From NCBI GenBank assembly GCA_030149025.1, contig JASBSH010000005.1:1-41372 (forward strand): 41,372 nt of DNA. The letters are read 5' to 3'. Shown here piece after piece: positions 26,107 to 36,348 of the stretch. The notes below the pieces were generated by a model. It saw only the letters and a program-made list of their open reading frames with translations. It did not search any database and was not told where the DNA came from. Source of the DNA: Actinomycetales bacterium. GTDB lineage: Bacteria > Actinomycetota > Actinomycetes > Actinomycetales > BWSM-131. A program made the position numbers and the translations under genes. Each line of letters begins with the position of its first letter. Position 1 is the stretch's first letter.

Positions 26107-27150
26107 GTGCGCGCCAGTCACTCACCAGTGCCGCCGTCATCGGCCCGGCCGACGGTGCTTGTCCTGCTGGCCGCCGTCGGCTTCGGCACGACCGGCACGG
26201 CCCAGGCGCTTGCACCGGACGCCGCCACGCCGGCCTCGGTGGGGGCGGTCCGGATCGTGGTCGGCGGCACGCTGCTCGCGCTCGTCGCGCTCCTCTCGAC
26301 GCGCCGCCTGCGGCGCACCGGGCCATGGACGACGCCACGAACGAGTGAGGGTTCCCTCACCCTGGTCCTCGTGTCGGTCGCCGGAGTCGTGGCGTACCAA
26401 CCCTTCTTCTTCGCCGGGGTGCGGTCGAGCGGTGTTGCCGTCGGCACGCTCGTAGCGTTGGGGTCGGCACCGGTCGCCACGGGACTGCTGCAGTGGGTGG
26501 TCCTGCGCAAGGTGCCCGGCGCGGCATGGTTCGCCGCCACCGGCGTCGCGGTGGCGGGCCTGCTGGCACTGTCGCTCGGCGACCCGCTGTTCGGTGGTGG
26601 GCTGCTGCGGCCGGTGGACCCGCTCGGGGTGCTGGCGTCCGTCGGGGCCGGTGCCTCGTACGCGGTCTACACGATCGGCAGCAAGGGTTTGCTGGACCGC
26701 GGCTGGTCCCCGGACCTCACGATGGGTGCGGCATTCGGCGGTGCGGCCGTCGTCATGGCCCTCGCCCTGCCGTGGTTGCCGCTGGGCTGGCTGGGGTCGG
26801 CGTCCGGGGTAGCGGCTGCCGTGTTCCTCGGTGTGGTCTCGACCGCGCTCGCATACGTCCTGTTCGCGCGGGGTCTCCGGGCGCTGCCGGCCTCGAACGT
26901 GGCGACTCTGACGCTCGCGGAGCCGCTGACCGCGGGCATCCTCGGCGTCCTGCTGCTGCGCGAGCCGCTCAGTCCCATCCAGGTGCTCGGCGCGCTCCTC
27001 GTCGCGGCCGGCCTCGTGATCCTGTCGCTGCCGAGGCCACGTGCTCATCGCCGGGGAGAAGGTGCTGCAGGAGCCGCCGATGCCGCCGAAAGCGTGAACC
27101 CGTCAGTCCCGGACATGCCGGAACCAGTGGAAAACGGTCACACCCCTTGA
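26107..27150 (+). CDS. EamA/DMT-family exporter
   Basis: A 347-residue drug/metabolite transporter-type protein with about ten transmembrane helices arranged as two EamA repeats (about 10-145 and 160-295). Typical elements are VGFGTTGTAQ in helix 1, AVYTIGSKGLLDRGWSPDLTM at the start of the second repeat and TLAEPLTAGILGVLLLREPLSPIQVLGALLVAAGL near its end. Family members export amino acids, metabolites or drugs; the substrate cannot be read from sequence. The hydrophilic C-terminus (about 300-347) is Pro/Ala/Glu rich. It follows lepA and precedes the acyl-CoA synthetase without overlap. Confidence 0.87.
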   Translation: MRASHSPVPPSSARPTVLVLLAAVGFGTTGTAQALAPDAATPASVGAVRIVVGGTLLALVALLSTRRLRRTGPWTTPRTSEGSLTLVLVSVAGVVAYQPFFFAGVRSSGVAVGTLVALGSAPVATGLLQWVVLRKVPGAAWFAATGVAVAGLLALSLGDPLFGGGLLRPVDPLGVLASVGAGASYAVYTIGSKGLLDRGWSPDLTMGAAFGGAAVVMALALPWLPLGWLGSASGVAAAVFLGVVSTALAYVLFARGLRALPASNVATLTLAEPLTAGILGVLLLREPLSPIQVLGALLVAAGLVILSLPRPRAHRRGEGAAGAADAAESVNPSVPDMPEPVENGHTP

Positions 27151-27215
27151 CCCTCGCTTTAGGGTGACCGACAACACGTGGACGACGATGTCCTCGGCGT
27201 CGAAGGGAAACCGCC

Positions 27216-29085
<1,870 letters not shown>

Positions 29086-29087
<2 letters not shown>

Positions 29088-29091
29088 GAAT
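29086..29091 (+). promoter_or_regulatory. -10-like element before hemW
   Basis: GAGAAT overlaps the end of the acyl-CoA synthetase stop and ends 6 nt before the hemW GTG, again leaderless geometry; no Shine-Dalgarno at usual spacing. Confidence 0.35.
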
Positions 29092-29097
29092 GGGGAC

Positions 29098-30387
29098 GTG
29101 AGTCCCCCCGCCCTGCCCGACGGCGACCCTGCACCGACCGACGGCGCGCTGCCGTCCTCCGTGCTCGAGGGTGCCGGCGACCGTCGGCTCGGGGTCTACG
29201 TCCACGTGCCGTTCTGCAGGGTGCGCTGCGGGTACTGCGACTTCAACACCTACACGGCGCTCGAGCTCGGTCCGCCGAGCCTGCCCGGGGCAAGCCAGGC
29301 GGGGTACGCGGACGCTGCCGCGCACGAGATCGCCCTTGCAGGACGCGTCCTGGACGAGGCAGGGCTACCCGAGCGGCCGGCGTCCACGGTCTTCTTCGGC
29401 GGCGGCACCCCCACGCTGCTACCGGCGGCCGATCTCGTCAGCCTGCTGGGCGCCGTCCGGGTGCATCTCGGTCTCGCCCCCGACGCGGAGGTGACGACCG
29501 AGGCCAACCCCGACTCGGTCACGCCTGAGTCGCTGGCCGAGCTGGCGGCGGGCGGGTTCACGCGAGTGTCGTTCGGTATGCAGTCCGCGGTGCCGCACGT
29601 CCTGGCGACGCTGGAGCGGACACACGATCCGGCCCGCGTCCCCCAGGTCGTCGCTTGGGCCCGTGATGCCGGGCTCGCCGTCAGTCTCGACCTCATCTAC
29701 GGCACGCCGGGGGAGTCCCTGGCCGACTGGCGCGCCAGCTTCGAGGCCGCGCTTGCGTGCGAGCCCGACCACGTCTCCGCCTACGCCCTCGTCGTCGAGG
29801 AGGGCACGAAGATGGACCGGCAGGTGCGGCGCGGGCAGATCCCGGCACTGGACCCGGACGACGAGGCCGCCAAGTACGAGCTGGCCGACGAGATGCTGGC
29901 TGCCGCCGGGTACCAGTGGTACGAGGTGAGCAACTGGGCCCGCACACCGGCCGACGCCTGCCGCCACAACATCGGCTACTGGCGCGGCGACGACTGGTGG
30001 GGCGTCGGGCCCGGTGCCCACAGCCACGTCGGTGGCGTCCGCTGGTGGAACGTCAAGCACCCGGCCGCGTACGCCGCACGGATCGCAGCCGGCTCCAGTC
30101 CCGCTCAGGGCCGCGAGGTGCTGGACGACGACTCCCGCGCTGTCGAGGACGTCCTGCTGCGCGTACGGCTCGCCGAGGGGCTGGCCGCCGAAAGGCTCGG
30201 TGAGGCGGGTCGGGCTGCGGTTCCCGCTCTCGTCGCCGCGGGCTGGGTGGACGCGGAAGCCGCCCCGCACCGCGTCGTGCTGACCCGGAGGGGGCGGCTG
30301 CTGGCCGATGCCGTCGTGCGCGTGCTGCTCGGCTGGGAGCAGGCGCCGGCCCCGGACGGTGTGGTTACTTCACCATCCGGATGGTGA
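29098..30387 (+). CDS. hemW: Heme chaperone HemW (radical SAM)
   Basis: HemW binds heme and delivers it to haem enzymes; it was long annotated as an oxygen-independent coproporphyrinogen oxidase. The 429-residue product has the radical SAM cluster motif C40-x3-C44-x2-C47 (CRVRCGYC), followed by DFNTY, GGGTPTLL, EANPDSVT, FGMQS and LIYGTPGES, and the C-terminal HemW domain YEVSNWARTPADACRHNIGYWRGDDWWGVGPGAHSH. The fourth cysteine of true CPDH (CxxxCxxCxC) is absent, supporting HemW. The position before hrcA-dnaJ is the usual one. Its last 23 nt overlap the convergent DUF4870 gene. Confidence 0.93.
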   Translation: MSPPALPDGDPAPTDGALPSSVLEGAGDRRLGVYVHVPFCRVRCGYCDFNTYTALELGPPSLPGASQAGYADAAAHEIALAGRVLDEAGLPERPASTVFFGGGTPTLLPAADLVSLLGAVRVHLGLAPDAEVTTEANPDSVTPESLAELAAGGFTRVSFGMQSAVPHVLATLERTHDPARVPQVVAWARDAGLAVSLDLIYGTPGESLADWRASFEAALACEPDHVSAYALVVEEGTKMDRQVRRGQIPALDPDDEAAKYELADEMLAAAGYQWYEVSNWARTPADACRHNIGYWRGDDWWGVGPGAHSHVGGVRWWNVKHPAAYAARIAAGSSPAQGREVLDDDSRAVEDVLLRVRLAEGLAAERLGEAGRAAVPALVAAGWVDAEAAPHRVVLTRRGRLLADAVVRVLLGWEQAPAPDGVVTSPSGW

Positions 30388-30865
30388 GCGGGTAGCGGTA
30401 GTTCTCGCCCTTGTTGGCCGCGAGCGCGGCGAGGATGCTGAAGACGATTATCAGGATCCAGATCGCGAACACGATCACGAAACCGATCACGATGGCGGTC
30501 AAGATCCAGCCGATCACGCTGCCGATCAGCATCGTGAGCTGGAAGTTGAGCGCCTCCTTGGACTGGCCGTTCACGTACGCGCCGCGGTCCTTCATGACGA
30601 GCCAGATGATCAGTGGGGCGAGGAACCCGAACAGGATGCCGCCGAGGTGCGTGAGCATCGCCCACATGCGCTGGTCGGGCGGGCTCATCTCGTTCGAGTA
30701 GCCCTGCTGGTAGCCGGGCGCCTGCTGGTAGGGCTGCTGCTGGTAGCCGGGCGCTTGCTGGTAGCCCGGCGCCTGCCCGTAGCCGGGCGGCTGCTGAGGG
30801 TCGGGCGCCTGGCCGTAGCCGGGCGGCTGCTGAGGGTCAGGGGACTGGGAAGGCTGGTCGGTCAT
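30365..30865 (-). CDS. DUF4870 membrane protein with PGYxQ repeats
   Basis: A 166-residue protein of unknown function. The first 60 residues are low-complexity Pro/Gln/Tyr/Gly with repeated QQPPGYGQAP and PGYQQAP units; the rest is the DUF4870 domain: MWAMLTHLGGILFGFLAPLIIWLVMKDR, SKEALNFQLTMLIGSVIGW and a final hydrophobic block ending YPLTIRMVK, giving three to four helices. ATG 30865 has GAGAGGAC upstream. It is a paralogue of the next gene upstream (31027-31425), sharing the ALNF and YPLTIRMV signatures, and its 3' end overlaps hemW tail to tail. Confidence 0.88.
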   Translation of the reverse strand: MTDQPSQSPDPQQPPGYGQAPDPQQPPGYGQAPGYQQAPGYQQQPYQQAPGYQQGYSNEMSPPDQRMWAMLTHLGGILFGFLAPLIIWLVMKDRGAYVNGQSKEALNFQLTMLIGSVIGWILTAIVIGFVIVFAIWILIIVFSILAALAANKGENYRYPLTIRMVK

Positions 30866-30909
30866 CGCGGATGTCCTCTCGTACGCGGTCGGGCGAGGGT
30901 AGCCCCGGG

Positions 30910-30966
30910 AGAATGCTGCGAACCTGTCGCGACACGCCGGCGTGTCGTGCAGCTTTGCAGCATTCT
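30910..30966. repeat. Two-tier inverted repeat between the DUF4870 genes
   Basis: The outer 10-bp arms AGAATGCTGC (30910-30919) and GCAGCATTCT (30957-30966) enclose a perfect 18-bp palindrome (30930-30947). It lies between the end of the upstream DUF4870 gene and the start of the downstream one, so it could be a terminator, operator or cruciform. Confidence 0.75.
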
Positions 30967-31026
30967 TCGGCCGAGCAGCGACGGGCATTGAGCCTGCCCT
31001 CGCCCGGTCGGCCGTGACCCCATCAG

Positions 31027-31425
31027 TCAGCTCACCATGCGGATGGTGAGCGGATAGCGGAACTCCTCACCCCTGCTCGCGGCCACAGAGCCCATGATCA
31101 CGAGGACCAGGTACGCGATGCCCAGTGCAGCCAGCAGCACGAAGCCCACCACGATGAAGATGAGTACGGCCGAGACCACCAGGTAGATCAGCCAGCTGAG
31201 GTTGAAGTTGAGCGCCTCGACGGCGTGGCGACGGGCGAACGGCGAACGGTCACGGATCAGCAGCATGCAGACCAGCGGGCCAAGGAACCCGAGGGCCACG
31301 TAAGCGGCGGCGAACGATGACAGGTGGGCCGCAACGGCCCAGTTGCGTTCGGCGTCCGGGCTCATGCTCGGGTTGATCGACCCCATCGGGCCGGTCGTGC
31401 CGGTCGGGCCGGTCGGGTTGTTCAT
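31027..31425 (-). CDS. DUF4870 membrane protein
   Basis: A 132-residue paralogue of the protein at 30365-30865, of unknown function. After a short Gly/Pro/Thr-rich start it shows NWAVAAHLSSFAAAYVALGFLGPLVCMLLIRDRSPFARRHAVEALNFNLSW and ends EEFRYPLTIRMVS, the same domain with three to four membrane helices but without the PGYQQ repeats. The ATG at 31425 has no good Shine-Dalgarno; it overlaps (ATGA) the stop of a 25-codon ORF that does have one, suggesting translational coupling. Confidence 0.88.
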   Translation of the reverse strand: MNNPTGPTGTTGPMGSINPSMSPDAERNWAVAAHLSSFAAAYVALGFLGPLVCMLLIRDRSPFARRHAVEALNFNLSWLIYLVVSAVLIFIVVGFVLLAALGIAYLVLVIMGSVAASRGEEFRYPLTIRMVS

Positions 31426-31499
31426 GGGATTGCCCGTCCGTGGTTTCCGTGCTCGACAAGGTCCGCCGGTTGCTGCCGGTTGTCGGGGGCGGTGTTCAT
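31422..31499 (-). CDS. Short ORF coupled to the DUF4870 gene
   Basis: A 25-codon polar ORF (starting MNTAPDNRQQPADLVEHG) with GAGGAG (31510-31505) 5 nt before its ATG, the best Shine-Dalgarno in this locus. Its TGA overlaps the ATG of the DUF4870 gene. No family is recognisable; it may serve only to load ribosomes. Confidence 0.45.
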   Translation of the reverse strand: MNTAPDNRQQPADLVEHGNHGRAIP

Positions 31500-31616
31500 C
31501 GGTTCTCCTCGTTCACCCCGGCGGTCGGTCGACCAGCCGTACCTCCACGGTAGGTACGCGGAGCGGGCGGGCCTACCCGGATCGATGGCTGCCTGACATC
31601 CGGGAGAGCCACCGCA

Positions 31617-32510
31617 TCAGCCCTCCGGCTCCGCCGTGACGAAGTCGATGAGCTCCTCCACCCGCCCGAGCAGCGCAGGCTCCAGGTCCGCGTAGGTACG
31701 CACCGTGCCGAGGATGCGCTTCCAGCCCAGTGCCACACCGGCCTGGGAGGCGTGCGGCCAACCCAGCTCCCGCAGGATGCCGTGCTTCCACGACTCGCCG
31801 CGCGGAATCGTCGGCCACCTCTCCCAGCCCAGCCGCTGCGGCCGCACCGCCTGCCAGACGTCCACGTACGGATGGCCGACGACGAGCACGTGGGAGGCGA
31901 AGCGGCTGCCCTGCAGTGCCTCCCTGGCGATCCGCGCCTCCTTGCTGCCGTCCACCAGGTGGTCGACGAGCACGCCCAGCCGCCTGCCGGGTCCCGGCTG
32001 GAACCTCGCGACCTCAGCGGCGAGGTCGTCGATGCCGTCCAGGGGCTCGACGACCACGCCCTCGATCCGCAGGTCGTCGCCCCACACCTTCTCCACGAGC
32101 TCGGCGTCGTGACGGCCCTCGACCCAGATGCGCGACCTCCTGGCCACCTGGGCCCGGGCGTCGTGCACGGCGACGGAGCCACTCGCCGTCCGGGTGGGTC
32201 TTGTCGGGGCGCCCGGGCCGCGCGGCGGTACGAGACGCACGGGTTCGCCGTCCAGCCAGAACCCCGGACCGAGCGGGAACGAGCGGACGCATCCACGCCG
32301 GTCCTCCAGCGCGACGACGTGCATGCCCCCGGTCTTCTCCACGCGGACGACCGCCCCGCACCAGCCGGTCTCCACGTCCTCGACGACCAGACCCGGTTCG
32401 GCGGGCACCTCACGGCGCGCGGGTCGCCGGGGTGGCCCGCCGGCGAGGACGTCGCTGCTGTACCGGTCAGTGCCGGCCTGTGGGTGTCTGCGAGAGGTCG
32501 GGGAGGTCAC
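31617..32510 (-). CDS. DUF3097 family protein
   Basis: A 297-residue actinobacterial protein of unknown function. The first third contains a small beta-rich region (GLVVEDVETGWCGAVVRVEKTGGMHVVALEDRRG) and the central part is IWVEGRHDAELVEKVWGDDLRIEGVVVEPLDGIDDL, followed by GRRLGVLVDHLVDGSKE and VVGHPYVDVWQAV. The E-G-x-x-D-A-x-x-V and DHL/D pattern resembles a TOPRIM fold as in RNase M5, which is inference. Start GTG 32510 follows a -10 box by 6 nt without a Shine-Dalgarno. It is divergent from hrcA. Confidence 0.85.
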   Translation of the reverse strand: MTSPTSRRHPQAGTDRYSSDVLAGGPPRRPARREVPAEPGLVVEDVETGWCGAVVRVEKTGGMHVVALEDRRGCVRSFPLGPGFWLDGEPVRLVPPRGPGAPTRPTRTASGSVAVHDARAQVARRSRIWVEGRHDAELVEKVWGDDLRIEGVVVEPLDGIDDLAAEVARFQPGPGRRLGVLVDHLVDGSKEARIAREALQGSRFASHVLVVGHPYVDVWQAVRPQRLGWERWPTIPRGESWKHGILRELGWPHASQAGVALGWKRILGTVRTYADLEPALLGRVEELIDFVTAEPEG

Positions 32511-32516
32511 CGGTCG

Positions 32517-32522
32517 ACCCTA
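32517..32522 (-). promoter_or_regulatory. -10 element for the DUF3097 gene
   Basis: On the minus strand TAGGGT ends 6 nt before the GTG start at 32510; leaderless geometry. Confidence 0.55.
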
Positions 32523-32559
32523 GATCGGTCGCCGTTCCCCATAACGGCGCGACACGGCC

Positions 32560-32565
32560 TAAACT
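32560..32565 (+). promoter_or_regulatory. -10 element of hrcA
   Basis: TAAACT directly abuts the CIRCE operator, so HrcA bound there would block transcription initiation. The -35 is not clear. Confidence 0.45.
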
Positions 32566-32591
32566 TGGCACTCGGCGGTTCAGAGTGCCAG
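32565..32591 (+). promoter_or_regulatory. CIRCE heat-shock operator
   Basis: TTGGCACTC (32565-32573), exactly 9 nt, then GAGTGCCAG (32583-32591). This matches the CIRCE inverted repeat (consensus TTAGCACTC-N9-GAGTGCTAA) with eight of nine arm positions complementary. It lies 74 nt before the hrcA GTG and is the binding site of HrcA itself. Confidence 0.9.
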
Positions 32592-32665
32592 CCTCCGTCT
32601 AGGTGCTCCGTACGCTAGCGAGACAGCCGGACGACAAGGCGCAAGACCGCACGGGAGGTGGCGCA

Positions 32666-33685
32666 GTGAGCGACGCACGCAGGCTGGCCGTGCTGCGCGC
32701 CATCATTGAGGACTACGTGGCGATGCGCGAGCCGGTGGGCTCCAAGGCCCTGGTGGAGCGGCACAACCTCGAGGTGTCACCGGCAACGATCCGCAATGAC
32801 ATGGCTGCGCTCGAGGAGGAGGGGTTCATCACGCAGCCCCACACGAGCGCCGGCCGGATCCCTACCGACAAGGGCTACCGCGTCTTCGTGGACCGGATCG
32901 CGAACCTCAAGCCCCTCAGCCAGGCCGAGCGACGGGCGATCCAGACCCTGATCTCCGACCCGGTGGACCTGGACGACGTGCTCGATCGCACCGTGAGGGC
33001 GCTCGCCCAGCTCACCCACCAGGTCGCCGTCGTGCAGTACCCCTCCCTGAGCCGCTCGAGCGTCCGGCACATCGAGATCGTCCCCCTCGGTGGCAGCCGG
33101 CTGCTGGTCGTACTCATCACGAACAGCGGCCGCATCGAGCAGCGGACGGTGGAGACCGGCTTCTCGGTGCCGGAGGACGTGGTCGGCGAGCTGCGGGCCC
33201 GCCTGAACGAGGTTGCCGCCGGACGGCCGCTCGCCACCTTGGCGGACCGGCTCGACACCCTGCCGGACGACTTCCGTCCGGAGGACCGGGACCTGGTCCG
33301 CACCGTCCTGCGGGCGGTCGAGGACTCGGTCGCGGCGGGCCGGGAGGACAAAGTGGTCCTGGCCGGGACGGCGAACCTCGCCCGGTCTGCGATCGACTTC
33401 GCCTCGTTGTCGCCGGTCCTCGAGGCGATCGAGGAACAGGTCGTGCTCCTGCGGTTGCTGTCGGAGATGGCCGACGATCCGAGCAGCGGGGTCTCGGTGC
33501 GGATCGGCCACGAGCACGAGCATGAGAGCCTGACCGGTACGTCGGTCGTCTCCAGCGGTTACGCGGCAGGCGGAGAGGTGATGGCCCGGCTCGGGGTGCT
33601 GGGGCCGACGAGGATGGACTACCCGACCACGATGGCGGCGGTACGGGCGGTCGCGCGGTACGTGTCACGGATCATCTCGGCATGA
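32666..33685 (+). CDS. hrcA: Heat-inducible transcriptional repressor HrcA
   Basis: HrcA represses class I heat-shock genes by binding CIRCE and is activated by GroE. The 339-residue product has the N-terminal winged helix (SDARRLAVLRAIIEDYVAMREPVGSKALVERHNLEVSPATIRNDMAALEEEGFI), the GAF-like middle domain and the C-terminal LGPTRMDYPTTMAAVRAVARYVS signature. GTG 32666 is chosen for the GGGAGGTG 5 nt upstream; the frame is open to 32603. A CIRCE site at 32565-32591 indicates autoregulation, and dnaJ 127 nt downstream is likely in the same regulon. Confidence 0.95.
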   Translation: MSDARRLAVLRAIIEDYVAMREPVGSKALVERHNLEVSPATIRNDMAALEEEGFITQPHTSAGRIPTDKGYRVFVDRIANLKPLSQAERRAIQTLISDPVDLDDVLDRTVRALAQLTHQVAVVQYPSLSRSSVRHIEIVPLGGSRLLVVLITNSGRIEQRTVETGFSVPEDVVGELRARLNEVAAGRPLATLADRLDTLPDDFRPEDRDLVRTVLRAVEDSVAAGREDKVVLAGTANLARSAIDFASLSPVLEAIEEQVVLLRLLSEMADDPSSGVSVRIGHEHEHESLTGTSVVSSGYAAGGEVMARLGVLGPTRMDYPTTMAAVRAVARYVSRIISA

Positions 33686-33812
33686 CCTGGCGACCGGACC
33701 GCCGGTACGCGCCGTGCAGCCGCCAGGCCGGCCTGCACACTGAACGTGCACAGATTCTGCAAACCAAGGCTCCGATTCAGGTCGGATCCGCAACGAGGAG
33801 CGACCACCACCG

Positions 33813-34937
<1,125 letters not shown>

Positions 34938-34973
34938 CGCTGCACCCGCTCCCCGCGGACCCACTCAGGACGT

Positions 34974-35021
34974 TGATCATGACATCCCGGTTCAACTGCG
35001 TGAACCGGGATGTCATGATCA
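34974..35021. repeat. 21-bp perfect palindrome, TGATCATG family
   Basis: Arms 34974-34994 and 35001-35021 are perfectly complementary over 21 bp around a 6-nt loop (ACTGCG). Both arms carry TGATCATG/CATGATCA at the outer end and GGTTCA/TGAACC at the loop. It begins 37 nt after the dnaJ stop. Confidence 0.9.
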
Positions 35022-35069
35022 CGCGAGGTGCTGACCGGGAGCCGCTAGAGCGGATGGCTCGGGCATGGG

Positions 35070-35130
35070 TGCAGCCATGGATGCAGCAAAAGCGCGCTCC
35101 GACGACAACTTTCCTGCATCCACGGCTGCA
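35070..35130. repeat. Second large inverted repeat in the dnaJ spacer
   Basis: Arms 35070-35086 (TGCAGCCATGGATGCAG) and 35114-35130 pair at 16 of 17 positions; AAAG/CTTT adds four pairs inside the 27-nt loop. Confidence 0.8.
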
Positions 35131-35162
35131 TCGACGGCCAGTCCCTGCACCCCGGCCTGCAG

Positions 35163-35178
35163 AACTGCATGATCACGC
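35163..35178 (-). repeat. TGATCATG-family repeat, half unit
   Basis: The reverse complement is GCGTGATCATGCAGTT, identical over 16 nt to the copy at 9212-9227. Confidence 0.8.
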
Positions 35179-35185
35179 ACGAGGG

Positions 35186-35213
35186 GCGTGAACCGGGATG
35201 TCATGATCACGCG
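35186..35213 (+). repeat. TGATCATG-family repeat, single arm
   Basis: 28 nt identical to 34998-35025 (the right arm of the palindrome plus flank), 188 bp away and in the same orientation. Confidence 0.9.
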
Positions 35214-35238
35214 CGAGGGTTGCGGGTTGGGGGTGGGG

Positions 35239-36348
35239 CTACTTGACGGTGAAGTCCTTGGTGTCCGGGAACATCCGCGGACCTTCAGTGCTCTCGCCGT
35301 TCGACATGTCCGGCTGGTAGACCTCGACGGTGTACTCGCCCGGTTCCAGCGTGGCGCTGAACGCGAACTCGCCGTAGGTGCCCATACTGCCGCCCATGGT
35401 GTTGCCCTGGGCGACGACGTCTCCGCCGCGCCCCCGGACCTCCCAGGCGAACGTTGCCTCGAACGCCGTGCCGTACCCGGTGAACTTCACCGTGCCGGCC
35501 TTGAGCGTCTCGCCCTCTTGCGGGGAGGTCACCCAGGTCGGTGCCTGGACGTCGACAAGGTCGGCCCGGGCGGTCGGCTCACCGACGCGCACGGCTCCCC
35601 AGACGTCGCTCGGCTTGCCGTCGACCGTGACCGTGACGGTGTCGGCGGGAGTGCCGGCCTCGGACGCCGCCGCGGTCGCTGTGTAGACGAGCTGCTGGAT
35701 GGCGAGCCCGGCCACCTCGCTGCCGACGTTCGCGCCGGAGAAGGCGTCGGCCGACAGGTCCACGGCCAGCGACTTGCCGCTCTGCGTCACCTTCACGCTG
35801 GACGCCGGCTTCCACGGGCTGGAGTAGTCGGGGTCGAGCGGCTTCAGCTCTGTCATGGCCCGGATGGCCGACTCGACGTACCCGCCGTTCTCCGGCACCG
35901 TCCGGAATTCCCGGTACAGCCAGAACCGGGTCTTGGACTGGCCGAGGTAGTACACCGGCACCCCGGTCAGCTCGGCGGCAGGTGCTGCGCTCGTCGGCGC
36001 CGTCTTCGTTGCGCCGGGGGACGGCGCAGTGGTGGCCGCGGCCGGTGGCTCGGTCGAGGCCGGCGCCGACGCGGCCGGCTGACCCGCGGGGGGACCGGCC
36101 TGCTGGCCGGAGTTGTCACCGGTCAGCACGACGCCGGCCACCACCCCGGCGACGGCCGCGACCGCGATCCCGGCCAGCCACGGGGCGAGGCGGCGGCCAC
36201 GGTGCTCGTGCTCTACGCGCCGGGTGATCTCGTCGAGTCCCTTGCGTGGCTGAATCATTTCGGCCTCCTCGGCCAGGGCCCGGCGAAGCAGCCGGGCGGT
36301 CGGGTCGTCGTCAGGATCGAAGGGGAAGGGTCGCTGATCGGCGTTCAT
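35239..36348 (-). CDS. GerMN-Gmad2 membrane protein, possible anti-sigma factor
   Basis: A 369-residue protein with a cytoplasmic N-terminus of about 54 residues, one transmembrane helix (55-76, PWLAGIAVAAVAGVVAGVVL), a Pro/Ala/Thr-rich linker to about 125, a GerMN domain (about 128-250, VPVYYLGQSKTRFWLYREFR) and a Gmad2 immunoglobulin-like domain (about 275-369, WVTSPQEGETLKAGTVKFTGYG). The ATG at 36348 overlaps the sigma factor stop (ATGA), so the two are co-translated; a membrane partner co-expressed with an ECF sigma factor is typically its anti-sigma factor, which is inference because the N-terminus has no zinc finger motif. Confidence 0.85.
   Translation of the reverse strand: MNADQRPFPFDPDDDPTARLLRRALAEEAEMIQPRKGLDEITRRVEHEHRGRRLAPWLAGIAVAAVAGVVAGVVLTGDNSGQQAGPPAGQPAASAPASTEPPAAATTAPSPGATKTAPTSAAPAAELTGVPVYYLGQSKTRFWLYREFRTVPENGGYVESAIRAMTELKPLDPDYSSPWKPASSVKVTQSGKSLAVDLSADAFSGANVGSEVAGLAIQQLVYTATAAASEAGTPADTVTVTVDGKPSDVWGAVRVGEPTARADLVDVQAPTWVTSPQEGETLKAGTVKFTGYGTAFEATFAWEVRGRGGDVVAQGNTMGGSMGTYGEFAFSATLEPGEYTVEVYQPDMSNGESTEGPRMFPDTKDFTVK

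Larger units (their letters stand above)
34938..35238. other. Repeat-packed spacer between dnaJ and the GerMN gene
   Basis: About 300 bp without a gene, at the convergent ends of dnaJ and the GerMN gene. It is filled by four palindromic or repeat units (listed separately) and probably supplies termination for both strands. No decayed rsmE coding sequence is recognisable. Confidence 0.7.
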
